Source: Sphingomicrobium sp. XHP0239
GTDB lineage: Bacteria > Pseudomonadota > Alphaproteobacteria > Sphingomonadales > Sphingomonadaceae
Reading direction: 5' to 3'
Assembly: GCF_039555325.1 (NCBI RefSeq)
Contig: NZ_CP154608.1
Location: forward strand, 1,922,001 to 1,986,000
DNA length: 64,000 bases
Shown here: one piece after another, positions 30,198 to 39,805 of the stretch
How positions within the stretch are numbered: position 1 is the first letter of the stretch
Layout: each line of letters starts with the position of its first letter
Program-made: the position numbers and the translations under genes
The notes under the pieces: generated by a model
The model's input: the letters and a program-made list of their open reading frames with translations, nothing else
Told to the model about the DNA's origin: nothing
Databases searched by the model: none

Positions 30198-31180
30198 GGA
30201 TCCTCGCGGTCGAGAAAGGCCAGCGGGATATCGACCCGCTCGCGCCACGCATTCTCGTCATGCTCCGCACCCGAAAAGCGGCGGCTCTCGTACGCCGCGC
30301 CGTCCCATCCCCGTTCTGCCATCATCGCGTCGAAGGCATCGGCGTAGGGCGGATAATATTGGTCCAGCGTCGCGGTGCCATGATCCATGTAGAGCCGATT
30401 GGGCCCGGGGCGCATCGCGCTCGTCTCCAGATAGCGCGCCCACGCCGCGGTCGTATCGGCGACATTGGCCGCCACGTCGCCCACCTCGGGTTCGCCGAGC
30501 GGATAGTGAATCGATACCGCCGCCGCCTGCCCGAACACGTCGGGATATTCGGCAAGAGCATAAAGGCTCATCAGCCCGCCCATCGAACTGCCCATCACCG
30601 CCGTGTCCTCCGGCCCGGGCAGCGTGCGGTACGCGTCGTCGATGAAACCCTTCAGCGTGTTCGTCAGCCAGAAAAGATATTCATCGCCCATCAGCGCCTC
30701 GCGCTCGATCATCGGGCTCCCCGAAACGCTCGCCAGCGCAGCGACCCGTTCGGCGGGCAGGTGATCGACCAGCTTTTCCGGGAACAGGGTCATGTAACGC
30801 TGCTCGGGGCTGCGGATACCGACGACGATCCATTCGCGAAGATCGCCGCGCGAGTGCAATCGGGCGATTGCCTCGTCCATGCCCCATTCCTTCTGGTAGT
30901 TGGTGAGGGCGGGATCGAAGAGGTTCTGGCCGTCGTGCATGTAGAGGACTGGGTAGCGTCGGTCCTCGTCGTCCTCGTAGGAAGACGGGAACCATACGAA
31001 GACTTCGGCCCCCTCGCTCCAGCCCGTCGCCGCGCGCCAGCACATGCGCATGACCGAGCCTGAAGACACGGCGACGTCGCTTGCTTCGCGATTGATCAAC
31101 GTCGGCGCCGGCAGGTCCTCGGGCCAGCCGGAAAGCTCGCACGAAAGCGCCACCGCCATCATCATCGTCCCGATTGCCAT
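30194..31180 (-). CDS. Putative esterase (esterase D / enterochelin-esterase-like fold)
   Basis: The 328-residue alpha/beta hydrolase has YPVLYMHDGQNLFDP near residue 78, the nucleophile elbow GSSMGG with its Ser, and a C-terminal His in GAEHDENAWRERV. This is the PF00756-type esterase fold, which includes S-formylglutathione hydrolase and siderophore esterases. A hydrophobic N-terminus (MAIGTMMMAVALS) may be a signal peptide. AAGGAACAGG precedes the ATG. The gene lies between nusB and thiL on the opposite strand, interrupting a commonly conserved pair. Confidence 0.83.
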   Translation of the reverse strand: MAIGTMMMAVALSCELSGWPEDLPAPTLINREASDVAVSSGSVMRMCWRAATGWSEGAEVFVWFPSSYEDDEDRRYPVLYMHDGQNLFDPALTNYQKEWGMDEAIARLHSRGDLREWIVVGIRSPEQRYMTLFPEKLVDHLPAERVAALASVSGSPMIEREALMGDEYLFWLTNTLKGFIDDAYRTLPGPEDTAVMGSSMGGLMSLYALAEYPDVFGQAAAVSIHYPLGEPEVGDVAANVADTTAAWARYLETSAMRPGPNRLYMDHGTATLDQYYPPYADAFDAMMAERGWDGAAYESRRFSGAEHDENAWRERVDIPLAFLDREDP

Positions 31181-31245
31181 GTCCTGTTCCTTCGTGGCAG
31201 CCTGTCGACGATGAGAATGCCCGCAAACATCCGCCGCGAAAAGCC

Positions 31246-32202
31246 TTGAGCGTCGAGGCCCGCCTGCTCGACCGGCTGCGGCGGATGGTCAGCCATCCCG
31301 CCGCCAAAGGGCTCACCGACGACGCCGCGCATCTGGGCGACCTCGTGCTCAGTCACGACAGCATCGCGCAGGGCGTGCATTACCGTGCCGAAGATCCGCC
31401 CGAGAGCGTCGGCTGGAAGCTGGCGGCGGTGAACCTGTCCGACCTCGCCGCCAAGGGGGCGGAACCGGTCGGGGCGCTGCTGTCGCTGACGATCGGCGAT
31501 CCTCCCGACAGGATGCTGGAAGGCGAGTGGGAGGAGGCGTTCCTGCGCGGGGTCGCGGCGGCGGGGGAAAGCTACGGTCTGCCGCTGCTGGGGGGCGACA
31601 CGATCGCCCTGCCCCCGGGCGCGCCGCGCGTACTCGGCCTGACCGTGGTCGGACGCGGAGGCGGATCGACGCCGCTTCGATCGGGCGCGAGGGCGGGCGA
31701 CGTCATCGTCACGATCGGCACCTTCGGCGACGCGATGGCGGGGCTGGCGCTGCTGGAGGAGGATGCGAACGCGGCGGGCACGCTCGTCGATATCTATCGC
31801 CGCCCCATCCCCCAGCTCGCCGCCGGACAGGCGCTCGCCGCCGCCGCCCATGCGATGATGGACGTGTCCGACGGCCTGCTGCTCGACGCCGACCGAATGG
31901 CCAGTGCGAGCGGGCTCAGCTGGGAGATCGAACTCGACGCGGTGCCGCTATCGGCCGCCTTTCTCGCCGCGCGCGGCGAGGATCGCGCGGCGCGCCTGTT
32001 CGCGGCGAGCGCGGGCGACGATTATGCACTGCTCGCCGCGGTTCCCGAGCGGACCGCCACGACGTTAAGCCAATCTTTACCTCCCGGGACCATCGTCCAT
32101 TCCGTCGGACGGTTCGTGTCCGGCCCGGCCCGCGTGCTTACCCACGCTGGCCAGCGGATCGAATTGCCGGAGAGGCTCGGCCATGAACATCGCATTGAAT
32201 GA
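31246..32202 (+). CDS. thiL: Thiamine-monophosphate kinase
   Basis: ThiL phosphorylates thiamine monophosphate to the active cofactor diphosphate. The 318-residue protein has the AIR-synthetase-type fold with GLTDDAAHL and SHDSIAQGVHY near the N-terminus, KLAAVNLSDLAAKGAEPVG, the GGDTI motif and MDVSDGLLLDADRM in the C-terminal domain. The proposed TTG start at 31246 begins the family's N-terminal helix; further upstream in-frame sequence runs into the divergent esterase start. It sits upstream of hppA, as is usual in alphaproteobacteria. Confidence 0.92.
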   Translation: MSVEARLLDRLRRMVSHPAAKGLTDDAAHLGDLVLSHDSIAQGVHYRAEDPPESVGWKLAAVNLSDLAAKGAEPVGALLSLTIGDPPDRMLEGEWEEAFLRGVAAAGESYGLPLLGGDTIALPPGAPRVLGLTVVGRGGGSTPLRSGARAGDVIVTIGTFGDAMAGLALLEEDANAAGTLVDIYRRPIPQLAAGQALAAAAHAMMDVSDGLLLDADRMASASGLSWEIELDAVPLSAAFLAARGEDRAARLFAASAGDDYALLAAVPERTATTLSQSLPPGTIVHSVGRFVSGPARVLTHAGQRIELPERLGHEHRIE

Positions 32203-32272
32203 TCTTCGCCGTGTCGCCATCGCGATCGTCGGGCTCGCTTCGGGCAGCCTGGCCGCTTTCCTGATCGTCTGA
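32183..32272 (+). CDS. Possible 29-residue membrane peptide
   Basis: An ATG at 32183 preceded by GGAGAGG (spacing 7) opens a 29-codon frame: a short basic start (MNIALNDLRRV) then a 17-residue hydrophobic helix ending in FLIV. It overlaps the last 20 bases of thiL in another frame. The ribosome site and the clean helix with a positive-inside start suggest a real single-pass micropeptide, but its small size makes chance possible. Confidence 0.4.
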   Translation: MNIALNDLRRVAIAIVGLASGSLAAFLIV

Positions 32273-32382
32273 GTCGCCGATTCTTCCGCGCTTGCGCCCG
32301 CGGAATGTGGCGCTACACCTGTTGTCCTGAAGATTAACGCGGGGGCCCGTCGGGGCCGCGGACTTTTGGGGGACGACTACCG

Positions 32383-34554
32383 ATGAATCTGGTTCTGATC
32401 GCGATCGCCTGTGGCGTTTTCGCTCTGCTGTACGGCATTCTCACGAGCCGCCAGGTGCTGGGCGCACCGGCGGGCAACGAACGCATGGTCGAGGTGGCGG
32501 GCGCCATCCAGGAAGGGGCGAAAGCCTATCTGAAACGGCAATATACGGCGATCACGGTGGTCGGCGTCATTGTCGCGGTGTTGGTGCTTCTGTTTCTCGG
32601 CTGGGTCGCGGCGATCGGGTTCGTGATCGGCGCGGTGCTGTCCGGACTGGCGGGCTTCATCGGCATGAACGTGTCGGTAGGCGCCAACGTGCGCACCGCG
32701 CAGGCGGCCTCGAAAAGCCTTCAGGCGGGTCTGACGCTGGCGTTCCGTTCGGGGGCGGTGACGGGCATGCTCGTCGTCGGGCTGGCGCTGCTCGCGATCG
32801 CGGGCTTCTTCGCCTATCTCATCGGTCCCGGCGGGTACGAAGCCGACAGTTCGACGGTCGTCATCGGCCTCACCGCGCTGGCGCTGGGTGCCTCGCTGGT
32901 GTCGATCTTCGCGCGTCTGGGCGGCGGCATCTTCACGAAGGCCGCCGACGTCGGCGCCGATCTGGTCGGCAAGGTCGAGGCGGGCATTCCCGAGGACGAT
33001 CCCCGCAACCCGGCGGTCATCGCCGACAACGTGGGCGATAACGTCGGCGATTGCGCGGGCATGGCGGCCGACCTGTTCGAAACCTATGTCGTCACCGTCG
33101 GCATCACGATGGTGCTGACCGCGCTGCTTCTCGGCGACGTCGCGGGCGACCTTCTGGTACCGCTCATGGCGCTTCCGCTGCTGATCGGCGGGGCCTGCAT
33201 CCTCACCAGCATCATCGGCACCTTCTTCGTGCGGCTCGGCAAGGGCAGCTCGAACGTGATGGCCGCGATGTACAAGGGCTTCCTCGTCAGCGCGATCCTC
33301 GCCATCCCGCTGATCTATTTCGCCACGCAATACGCCTTGGGCGACATGAGCGCGGTGATCGGCAGCAACATCACCGACATCGACGCCAACGCGCCACTGG
33401 CCGAAGAAGGCACGACCACGATAGCGCCGTTCACGGGCATGGATCTGTTCTTCTGCTCGCTGATCGGCCTGGCCGTCACCGGCCTCATCATCTGGATCAC
33501 CGAATATTACACCGGCACCAACTATCGCCCGGTGAAGTCGATCGCCAAGGCGTCGGAGACCGGCCACGGCACCAACGTCATCCAGGGCCTCGCGATCAGC
33601 CTCGAGGCGACGGCGCTGCCTACGCTGCTGTTCGTCATCGGCATCATCGCCAGCTTCCAGCTCGCGGGGCTCATGGGTCTTGCCTATGCCGCGACCGCGA
33701 TGCTCTCGCTCGCCGGCATGGTCGTCGCACTGGACGCCTACGGGCCGGTCACCGACAATGCCGGCGGCATCGCCGAAATGTCGGGGCTGGACGACAGCGT
33801 CCGCGAGAAGACCGATCTTCTCGACGCGGTCGGCAACACGACCAAGGCGGTCACCAAGGGCTATGCGATCGGTTCGGCCGCGCTCGCCGCCCTCGTGCTG
33901 TTCGCCGCCTACACGACCGACCTGCGGAAATACTTCCCTGGCTCGGACGTCGATTTCAGCCTCGAGAATCCGTACGTGATCGTCGGGCTGCTGCTCGGCG
34001 CGCTTCTCCCCTACCTGTTCGGTGCACTGGGCATGACCGCGGTCGGCCGTGCGGCGGGCGACGTCGTCATCGACGTCCGCCAGCAGTTCAAGGACAAGCC
34101 CGGCATCATGGACGGCTCGCAGCGTCCCGATTACGCCCGCACCGTCGATCTCGTCACCAAGGCGGCGATCAAGGAGATGGTCGTCCCCTCGCTACTCCCG
34201 GTCCTCGCGCCCGTCGTGATCTATTTCGCGATCACCGCTGTGGCGGGCCAGGAAAACGGCTTTGCGGCACTCGGCGCCCTGCTGCTCGGCGTGATCGTCT
34301 CGGGGCTGTTCGTGGCGCTCTCGATGACCTCGGGCGGCGGCGCATGGGACAATGCCAAGAAATATATCGAGGACGGCAATCACGGCGGCAAGGGCTCCGA
34401 AGCCCACAAGGCCGCAGTGACCGGCGACACGGTGGGCGATCCCTACAAGGACACCGCCGGCCCGGCCGTGAACCCGATGATCAAGATCACGAACATCGTG
34501 GCCATCCTCCTCCTCGCCGCGCTGGCGGGGGCCGGTTCGGGCCTGATTTCCTGA
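32383..34554 (+). CDS. hppA: Proton-pumping membrane pyrophosphatase, K+-independent type
   Basis: This 723-residue, ~16-helix inner-membrane enzyme couples PPi hydrolysis to proton export. Substrate motifs are present: [39 protein letters not shown] and, near the C-terminus, [20 protein letters not shown]. In GNTTKA the residue after the two Thr is Lys488; in the family Lys here marks K+-independent enzymes while K+-dependent ones have Ala. GGGGGA lies shortly before the ATG. A strong terminator follows. The thiL-hppA neighbourhood is usual for the class. Confidence 0.97.
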   Translation: MNLVLIAIACGVFALLYGILTSRQVLGAPAGNERMVEVAGAIQEGAKAYLKRQYTAITVVGVIVAVLVLLFLGWVAAIGFVIGAVLSGLAGFIGMNVSVGANVRTAQAASKSLQAGLTLAFRSGAVTGMLVVGLALLAIAGFFAYLIGPGGYEADSSTVVIGLTALALGASLVSIFARLGGGIFTKAADVGADLVGKVEAGIPEDDPRNPAVIADNVGDNVGDCAGMAADLFETYVVTVGITMVLTALLLGDVAGDLLVPLMALPLLIGGACILTSIIGTFFVRLGKGSSNVMAAMYKGFLVSAILAIPLIYFATQYALGDMSAVIGSNITDIDANAPLAEEGTTTIAPFTGMDLFFCSLIGLAVTGLIIWITEYYTGTNYRPVKSIAKASETGHGTNVIQGLAISLEATALPTLLFVIGIIASFQLAGLMGLAYAATAMLSLAGMVVALDAYGPVTDNAGGIAEMSGLDDSVREKTDLLDAVGNTTKAVTKGYAIGSAALAALVLFAAYTTDLRKYFPGSDVDFSLENPYVIVGLLLGALLPYLFGALGMTAVGRAAGDVVIDVRQQFKDKPGIMDGSQRPDYARTVDLVTKAAIKEMVVPSLLPVLAPVVIYFAITAVAGQENGFAALGALLLGVIVSGLFVALSMTSGGGAWDNAKKYIEDGNHGGKGSEAHKAAVTGDTVGDPYKDTAGPAVNPMIKITNIVAILLLAALAGAGSGLIS

Positions 34555-34584
34555 TCTGATACCTGCTTCGCGCGACGCGATCTC

Positions 34585-34620
34585 GGGGCGGCGGACCATG
34601 ACGGTTCGCCGCCCCTTTTT
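34585..34620 (+). terminator. Rho-independent terminator of hppA
   Basis: GGGGCGGCGGACC pairs with GGTTCGCCGCCCC (one G-U pair) and is followed by five T. Confidence 0.88.
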
Positions 34621-34868
34621 GATTTCGTTTTGGCAAATCAATCGGTGTTGCTATTTCGGGCCCGTGCCGATCCTACAGCGTACCGGGGATTTCGTATGAC
34701 AACTTCGCCACCGAAAAGGTGCGGGGCCGACTATATGACCCGCCTCATCGACTTCGTGACGAGGCACAACCCGCCGTCATAACAAACGCTTGGGCGGCGA
34801 TGCTTCCCTTTTGATGCTGCAGCCGCTAAGAGCGCCGCTCACTTCACACCCGCACGAAAGGATCAAGG
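34621..34868. other. Intergenic region before infA
   Basis: Together with the hppA terminator this makes a 314-bp stretch with no supported gene. I see no tRNA or riboswitch-like fold. A 28-codon frame at 34696-34782 has no convincing helix or motif. The promoter for infA should lie here; AAAGGA sits a few bases before its TTG start, but I cannot pick out clear -35 and -10 boxes. Confidence 0.6.
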
Positions 34869-35087
34869 TTGGCCAAGGAAGAACTTCTCGAGATGCGTGG
34901 ACGGGTGGTCGAGCTGCTGCCGAATGCGATGTTCCGCGTCGAGCTGGAGAACGGCCACGAGATCCTCGGACACACGGCGGGCAAGATGCGCAAGAACCGC
35001 ATCCGCGTGCTGACGGGCGATGAAGTGCTCGTCGAACTGACGCCCTACGACCTGACCAAGGGCCGCATCACCTATCGCTTCAAATAG
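34869..35087 (+). CDS. infA: Translation initiation factor IF-1
   Basis: IF-1 binds the A site of the 30S subunit during initiation. The 72-residue S1-fold protein reads [20 protein letters not shown] at its start and ends GRITYRFK, typical of the alphaproteobacterial form. The start codon is TTG at 34869, preceded by AAAGGATCAAGG; no ATG is available in the conserved N-terminus. It heads the infA-maf-RNase-like-yacG group. Confidence 0.96.
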   Translation: MAKEELLEMRGRVVELLPNAMFRVELENGHEILGHTAGKMRKNRIRVLTGDEVLVELTPYDLTKGRITYRFK

Positions 35088-35102
35088 GGCCTAGCCCCCG
35101 CG

Positions 35103-35678
35103 ATGAAACTCGTCCTCGCCTCGGCATCGCCCCGCCGCCGCGACCTTCTGGCGCGCATCCATGCCGCGCCCGACGCGGTCGATCCCGCCGATATCGACGA
35201 GGAACCGCACCCCGGCGAACTGCCCAAGCCCCACGCCCAGCGGCTCGCCAGCGAGAAGGCCACAGCGGTGGCTGCGCGGCATCCCGATGCGCTCGTGCTG
35301 GCGGGGGACACCGTCGTCGCGGTCGGGCGGCGCATCCTTCCCAAGGCCGAGGACGAAGCGACGCTGCGGGCCTGCCTCGAACTGCTGTCGGGCCGACGGC
35401 ACCGCGTCTTCACCGGCACCTGCCTCGTCCACCCCGACGGTCGCCGCTGGGAGCGGACGGCCGAGACGATCGTCGCGATGAAGCGGTTGAGCGCCGAGGA
35501 GATCGATGCCTATGCCGCCATGCCCGACGAATGGATGGGGAAGGCCGGGGGCTACGGGCTGCAGGGCTATGGCGAAGTCTACGTCCGTTTCATCCACGGC
35601 AGCCAATCCAACGTCGTCGGCCTGCCCGTGGGCGAGGTACGCCACATGCTGAAGGCCGCCGGATACGAACTGCCATGA
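35103..35678 (+). CDS. maf: Maf family nucleoside triphosphate pyrophosphatase
   Basis: Maf proteins hydrolyse non-canonical or modified nucleotides such as dTTP/UTP or m7GTP to monophosphates. The 191-residue protein has the signature LASASPRRRDLL with SxSPRR (residues 6-12), LAGDTVVAVGRRIL with the catalytic Asp, and KAGGYGLQGYG. It begins 15 bp after infA and its stop overlaps the next start by ATGA. Confidence 0.93.
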   Translation: MKLVLASASPRRRDLLARIHAAPDAVDPADIDEEPHPGELPKPHAQRLASEKATAVAARHPDALVLAGDTVVAVGRRILPKAEDEATLRACLELLSGRRHRVFTGTCLVHPDGRRWERTAETIVAMKRLSAEEIDAYAAMPDEWMGKAGGYGLQGYGEVYVRFIHGSQSNVVGLPVGEVRHMLKAAGYELP

Positions 35679-36586
35679 GCGACTGGGTCATCGAGCGCGG
35701 AATCGGGGAAACCCGCGCCGCACGGCTCGATGCCGCGGGCGCGGTGGTCGAGGCACGGGTGCGCCGCGATGGCGTGGTCGCCGCCGGCACCGTCCTCAAT
35801 GCCCGACTGGTCGCGATCGCGCCGCGCGTCACGGTCGAGGCGGCGGGCGAGCAGTTCCTGCTACCCCGCGGCGCGTCCGGCATCAGCGAGGGCGCTGCCA
35901 TCCGCATCCGCGTCACGCGCGAGGCGATCGGGACCGAACCGTGGAAACGGGCCCTGGCGGTCCAGACCGACGAGGACGTGCGCGATGCGCCGCCGCTCGC
36001 CGAAGGGGTCGAGGGGGTCATCCACGGCTGGGAAGACCTTCTGGAAAAAGCGCGCGCGGGCATCGTCGATTTCGACGGCGGGCAGCTGCGCATCGAACCC
36101 ACCGCCGCGATGACGATGATCGACGTCGACGGCTGGCTGGTCCCCGACAAGCTGGCGCAGATGGCCGCCTGGGCCGCCGCCCGCGCCATCGCGCGGCTCG
36201 ATCTGGGGGGCAGCGTCGGAGTGGATTTTCCCAGCATCGAGGGAAAGGCCGCGCGACAGGAAATCGGCACGATCCTCGACGACTATCTGCCGGAGGGGAC
36301 CGAACGCACGCAGATGAACGGCTACGGCTTCGTTCAGATCGTGCGCGCCAAGGACCGCGCAAGCCTTGTCGACCTCGCCACGGACCGCGCCGCATTCGAG
36401 GCCCGCGCCCTTCTGCGCCGCGCCGGCACCGCGGTCGGCGCGACGACGCTCGCCGCCCACCCCGCGGTCGTCGCGCTGCTGGAGACGCGGACCGATTGGA
36501 TCGAGGCGCTCGCACGCCGCGTCGGCGGGGCCGTCACCTTGAAGGCCGACCCCGGCCTTGCCATGTCGGGTGGGTATGCCGACTAA
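35675..36586 (+). CDS. Short RNase E/G-like protein, catalytic pair incomplete
   Basis: The 303-residue protein aligns by eye with the nuclease core of RNase G/E but is far shorter than RNase G (about 490). The first metal Asp region is recognisable (GGSVGVDFPSIEGK, Asp184), but where the second Asp is expected there is a shortened stretch with TERTQMNGYGF, i.e. Glu210 at best, and the zinc-link CxxC is absent. It may be a degenerate paralogue with a structural or RNA-binding role. Position between maf and yacG with ATGA coupling is typical for the class, so it is likely a conserved lineage form and not decay in this strain. Confidence 0.75.
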   Translation: MSDWVIERGIGETRAARLDAAGAVVEARVRRDGVVAAGTVLNARLVAIAPRVTVEAAGEQFLLPRGASGISEGAAIRIRVTREAIGTEPWKRALAVQTDEDVRDAPPLAEGVEGVIHGWEDLLEKARAGIVDFDGGQLRIEPTAAMTMIDVDGWLVPDKLAQMAAWAAARAIARLDLGGSVGVDFPSIEGKAARQEIGTILDDYLPEGTERTQMNGYGFVQIVRAKDRASLVDLATDRAAFEARALLRRAGTAVGATTLAAHPAVVALLETRTDWIEALARRVGGAVTLKADPGLAMSGGYAD

Positions 36587-36755
36587 GCCTTCCACCTGTC
36601 CGACCTGTGCCGCGCCCACCGACCCCAGATACCGGCCATTCTGCAGCCGCGGGTGCAAGGATCGCGACCTGTTGAACTGGCTCGGCGACGGCTATCGCAT
36701 TCCGGGGCCGAGCGTCGCCGAAGAAGGGCTGGACAGCGCTCCGGAGGACGGCTAG
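36576..36755 (+). CDS. yacG: DNA gyrase inhibitor YacG (zinc-binding)
   Basis: YacG is a tiny zinc-finger protein that inhibits DNA gyrase by binding GyrB. This 59-residue version has the four ligands in CPTCAAP and FCSRGCKDRDL, followed by NWLGDGYRIPGP, which is the family signature, and an acidic tail. The ATG at 36576 is preferred for its position after GGTGGG; an in-frame ATG at 36558 would add six residues. It overlaps the RNase-like gene by 11 bases. Confidence 0.9.
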   Translation: MPTKPSTCPTCAAPTDPRYRPFCSRGCKDRDLLNWLGDGYRIPGPSVAEEGLDSAPEDG

Positions 36756-36800
36756 ACGCCGCCTTCGCTGCACCGCGCTTGCCGCGCGGGTTCGCCGCAC

Positions 36801-36876
36801 GCCCAGGTAGCTCAGTTGGTAGAGCATGCGACTGAAAATCGCAGTGTCGGCAGTTCGAACCTGTCCCTGGGCACCA
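36801..36876 (+). tRNA. tRNA-Phe (anticodon GAA)
   Basis: A 76-nt cloverleaf: acceptor GCCCAGG/CCTGGGC, D arm with AGCTCAGTTGGTAGAGC, anticodon stem TGCGA/TCGCA with loop CTGAAAA (anticodon GAA), T arm with AGTTCGAAC, and encoded CCA. A tRNA-Phe after yacG is a common alphaproteobacterial arrangement. Confidence 0.97.
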
Positions 36877-36953
36877 TCTCCCCCCACTTCCGACCACGCG
36901 CGAGCCCGGTCTCCATCCGCGATGGGACGGGAACAAGTCGGCTCGCCGGGCCC

Positions 36954-38369
36954 TTGAGCCTTATCTTGCGCTTCCTGTTCCTCTTTCTCCTGATCGTCCT
37001 CGCCCCGGTGGCGGGGTCGAACGCCGCGATCCCCCTCCCGCTGCCGGGTGGCGAGGCGGAGACCGAAGGGGCGAGCGATGCCGCGCCCACGCCCCAGATC
37101 ATCGAGGATACGCAGAGCGACGGCGAGGACGACCGCATCGCGGCGCGCATCGGCGACATCTTCGCCGAAATCCCGGCCTTCCGTTCGGTCGATGTCGTCG
37201 TCGACGGCGGTGTCGTCACCTTGTCGGGAAGCGTCGCGGACGCCGAAGACATCGACCGCGCGGAGACGATCGCCGGGCGTGTCGCGGGCGTCGTCACGGT
37301 CGAGAACGATCTGGAACGCGACCTTTCGCTGGATACCGGCCTCACCGGTCTGGCCAGCATCGGCGAGCGGATCGACGGTCTGGTCGCGGTTCTGCCGCTT
37401 CTCGCGCTGGCCATCGCCATTGCCGCCGCCGTCATGGTCGTCGGCTATCTGATCGCGGGCCTCGGCGGCTTGTGGCGGCGCATCCTTCCCAACGCCTTCC
37501 TCGCAGAACTGGTCGCCAGCGCGGTGCGCTTCGCGTCCGTGGTCATCGGCATCGTCATCGCGCTCGACATGCTGGGGGCGGCGGCGTTGCTGGGCGCGGT
37601 ACTGGGCGGTGCGGGAATCATCGGCATCGCCCTCGGCTTCGCGATGCGCGACACGGTCGAGAATTACGTGGCCTCGCTGATGCTGTCGCTGCGCCAGCCG
37701 TTCCGTGCGAACGATCATGTGATCATCGACGACAAGGAAGGGCGGATCATCCGTCTGACGAGCCGCGCGACCATCATCATGACGCTGGACGGCAACCACC
37801 TGCGGATCCCCAACGGACAGGTCTTCAAGGCGACCATCCTCAACTTCACCACCAACCCCCATCGCCGCTTCGAGTTCGAACTCGGGATCGACGCCGACGA
37901 CGATCCCAACGCCGCTCGCCGGCTGGGGCGCAAGACGCTCGGCGCGCTGCCCTTCGTCCTCGATGACCCCGCGCCCGAGGCACGGACCGAAGCGGTCGGC
38001 GACAGCAACATCGTCATCAAGTTCCTCGGCTGGGTGGACCAGCGCGAGGTCGACTGGTTCAAGGCGCGCAGCCTCGCCATCGCCAACGTCAAGGCAGCGC
38101 TCGAGGATGCGGGCTTCGGGCTTCCCGAACCCATCTACCGGCTGCGCTTCGACCCGCGGACCACCGCGCTTCCGTTCGAGAATATCGGCGAAAGCGACGG
38201 GCGCAGCGGCAGGAACCCCGCATCGCGTGCGACCGCCCGGCCGGTCGATCCCGATCATGTCGACGAGGATATCCGCCCCGCCGACGAAGTGGCGCAGATG
38301 GTCGAAGCCGAACGCGCCGCCGAACCCGACGAAAAGGATCTGCTCGATTCGAACCGCCCGGTCGAATGA
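36954..38369 (+). CDS. Mechanosensitive channel (MscS family) with BON domain
   Basis: The 471-residue protein has an N-terminal signal-type helix, a BON domain (about residues 55-120, VDVVVDGGVVTLSGSVADAEDI), three membrane helices, and the MscS pore and beta domain with GIIGIALGFAMRDTVENY and LTSRATIIMTLDGNHLRIPN. It should act as an osmotic safety valve in the inner membrane; the BON domain may bind lipid or periplasmic partners. The frame extends back into the tRNA gene, so the real start must lie after it: TTG at 36954 (or 36966) begins the signal helix, and no in-frame ATG is available. The C-terminus is acidic. Confidence 0.87.
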   Translation: MSLILRFLFLFLLIVLAPVAGSNAAIPLPLPGGEAETEGASDAAPTPQIIEDTQSDGEDDRIAARIGDIFAEIPAFRSVDVVVDGGVVTLSGSVADAEDIDRAETIAGRVAGVVTVENDLERDLSLDTGLTGLASIGERIDGLVAVLPLLALAIAIAAAVMVVGYLIAGLGGLWRRILPNAFLAELVASAVRFASVVIGIVIALDMLGAAALLGAVLGGAGIIGIALGFAMRDTVENYVASLMLSLRQPFRANDHVIIDDKEGRIIRLTSRATIIMTLDGNHLRIPNGQVFKATILNFTTNPHRRFEFELGIDADDDPNAARRLGRKTLGALPFVLDDPAPEARTEAVGDSNIVIKFLGWVDQREVDWFKARSLAIANVKAALEDAGFGLPEPIYRLRFDPRTTALPFENIGESDGRSGRNPASRATARPVDPDHVDEDIRPADEVAQMVEAERAAEPDEKDLLDSNRPVE

Positions 38370-38401
38370 CCGGCCGCGGCGATCGATAGGTCCGAGGCTG
38401 G

Positions 38402-39805
38402 CTAGGTGGTCGGCGTCCTGCCTACCCGCTCGCGCGCCGCGGCAATCTGGCGTCGCACCTCGTCGGGGGCGGTGCCGCCGAAACAGGTTCGGCTGCCTGC
38501 CGATCGTTCCAGCGACAGCATCGCGCGCGCTTCGTCGTCGAGCCGCGCATCGACGCCCCGCAACGCCTCGCCGTCCAGCGCGTCGAGATTGACGCCCTGC
38601 GCATCCGCCGCCGCGACGGCCCGCCCGACGATATGATGCGCCTCGCGGAACGGCACGTCCTTCTCGCGCACGAGCCAGTCGGCAAGGTCGGTGGCGGTGG
38701 CATGACCGCTCCCCGCCACCGCGCGCATCCGGTCGGGCACGAAGGTCAGCGTCTCGATCATCCCCGCCATCGCGCGGAGCGACACCGTCAGAAGGTCGCG
38801 CACCTCGATCACCGGCGGCTTGTCGTTCTGCATGTCCTTGGCATAGGCGAGCGGCAGTCCCTTCAGCATCGCCCCCAGCCCCGTCAGCGCGCCGAGGATG
38901 CGTCCGGCATGGGCGCGCACGAGTTCGGCGGCGTCGGGATTGCGTTTCTGCGGCATGATCGAACTGCCGGTCGACCAGGCATCGGGCAGTTTCACGAACC
39001 CGAAGGGCTGGCTCGCCCAGATCACGATCTCCTCGGCCAGCCGCGACAGGTGCAGCGAACAGGCGCTGGCAGCCGCCAGATAGTCGAACGCGAAGTCGCG
39101 ATCGCTGACCGCGTCGATCGAATTGCGTGTCGGCCCGTCGAAGCCCAATGCGCTCGCCGTCGCTGCCCGGTCGATCGGAAAGCTCGTCCCCGCCAGCGCT
39201 GCCGATCCCAACGGACACAAATTCATCCGCGTCGCCGCATCGGCGAACCGCGACCGGTCGCGCTCCGCCATTTCGACATAGGCCATCAGGTGGTGGCCGA
39301 GCGTCACCGGTTGCCCCGACTGCAGATGCGTGAAGCCCGGCATGATCGTGTCGGCATGGTCCTCGGCCCGGTCGAGAAGCGCATGCTGGAACGCTGCCAA
39401 CAAGGCATCCGCCTCTGCGCACGCCTCGCGCACGTAGAGCTTGAAATCGGTTGCCACCTGGTCGTTGCGCGAACGGGCGGTGTGCAGCCGTCCCGCATCC
39501 TCGCCGATCAGTTCGGCCAGCCGCGCCTCGACGTGCATGTGGATGTCCTCGAGCGCCGCATTCTCCGGCACCCCCTCCGCCTCATATTCGGCTGCGATCG
39601 TATCGAGACCCGCAGCGATCCGCTCCGCCGCCCCGCCGTCCACGATCCCCTGCGCCGCCAGCATCGCGACATGCGCCTTGCTCGCCGCGATGTCCTGCCG
39701 CCACAGATGCTTGTCGAAGGGAATGGACGCGTTGATCGCCTCCATCACTTCATCGGGGCCGCCCGCGAAACGCCCGCCCCACATCGTGTTGCCCGACTTC
39801 GCCAT
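38402..39805 (-). CDS. argH: Argininosuccinate lyase
   Basis: ArgH splits argininosuccinate into arginine and fumarate, the last step of the pathway. The 467-residue protein starts with [19 protein letters not shown], includes [13 protein letters not shown] and the fumarase-superfamily signature [12 protein letters not shown] (about residue 280). Length is normal. It is the last gene of the argCJBFRGH operon; its ATG overlaps the argG stop by one base (TGATG). Confidence 0.97.
   Translation of the reverse strand: MAKSGNTMWGGRFAGGPDEVMEAINASIPFDKHLWRQDIAASKAHVAMLAAQGIVDGGAAERIAAGLDTIAAEYEAEGVPENAALEDIHMHVEARLAELIGEDAGRLHTARSRNDQVATDFKLYVREACAEADALLAAFQHALLDRAEDHADTIMPGFTHLQSGQPVTLGHHLMAYVEMAERDRSRFADAATRMNLCPLGSAALAGTSFPIDRAATASALGFDGPTRNSIDAVSDRDFAFDYLAAASACSLHLSRLAEEIVIWASQPFGFVKLPDAWSTGSSIMPQKRNPDAAELVRAHAGRILGALTGLGAMLKGLPLAYAKDMQNDKPPVIEVRDLLTVSLRAMAGMIETLTFVPDRMRAVAGSGHATATDLADWLVREKDVPFREAHHIVGRAVAAADAQGVNLDALDGEALRGVDARLDDEARAMLSLERSAGSRTCFGGTAPDEVRRQIAAARERVGRTPTT

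Noticed and set aside
34696..34782. A 28-codon frame between hppA and infA
   Set aside because: No hydrophobic helix, no motif and only a weak ribosome site; likely chance.
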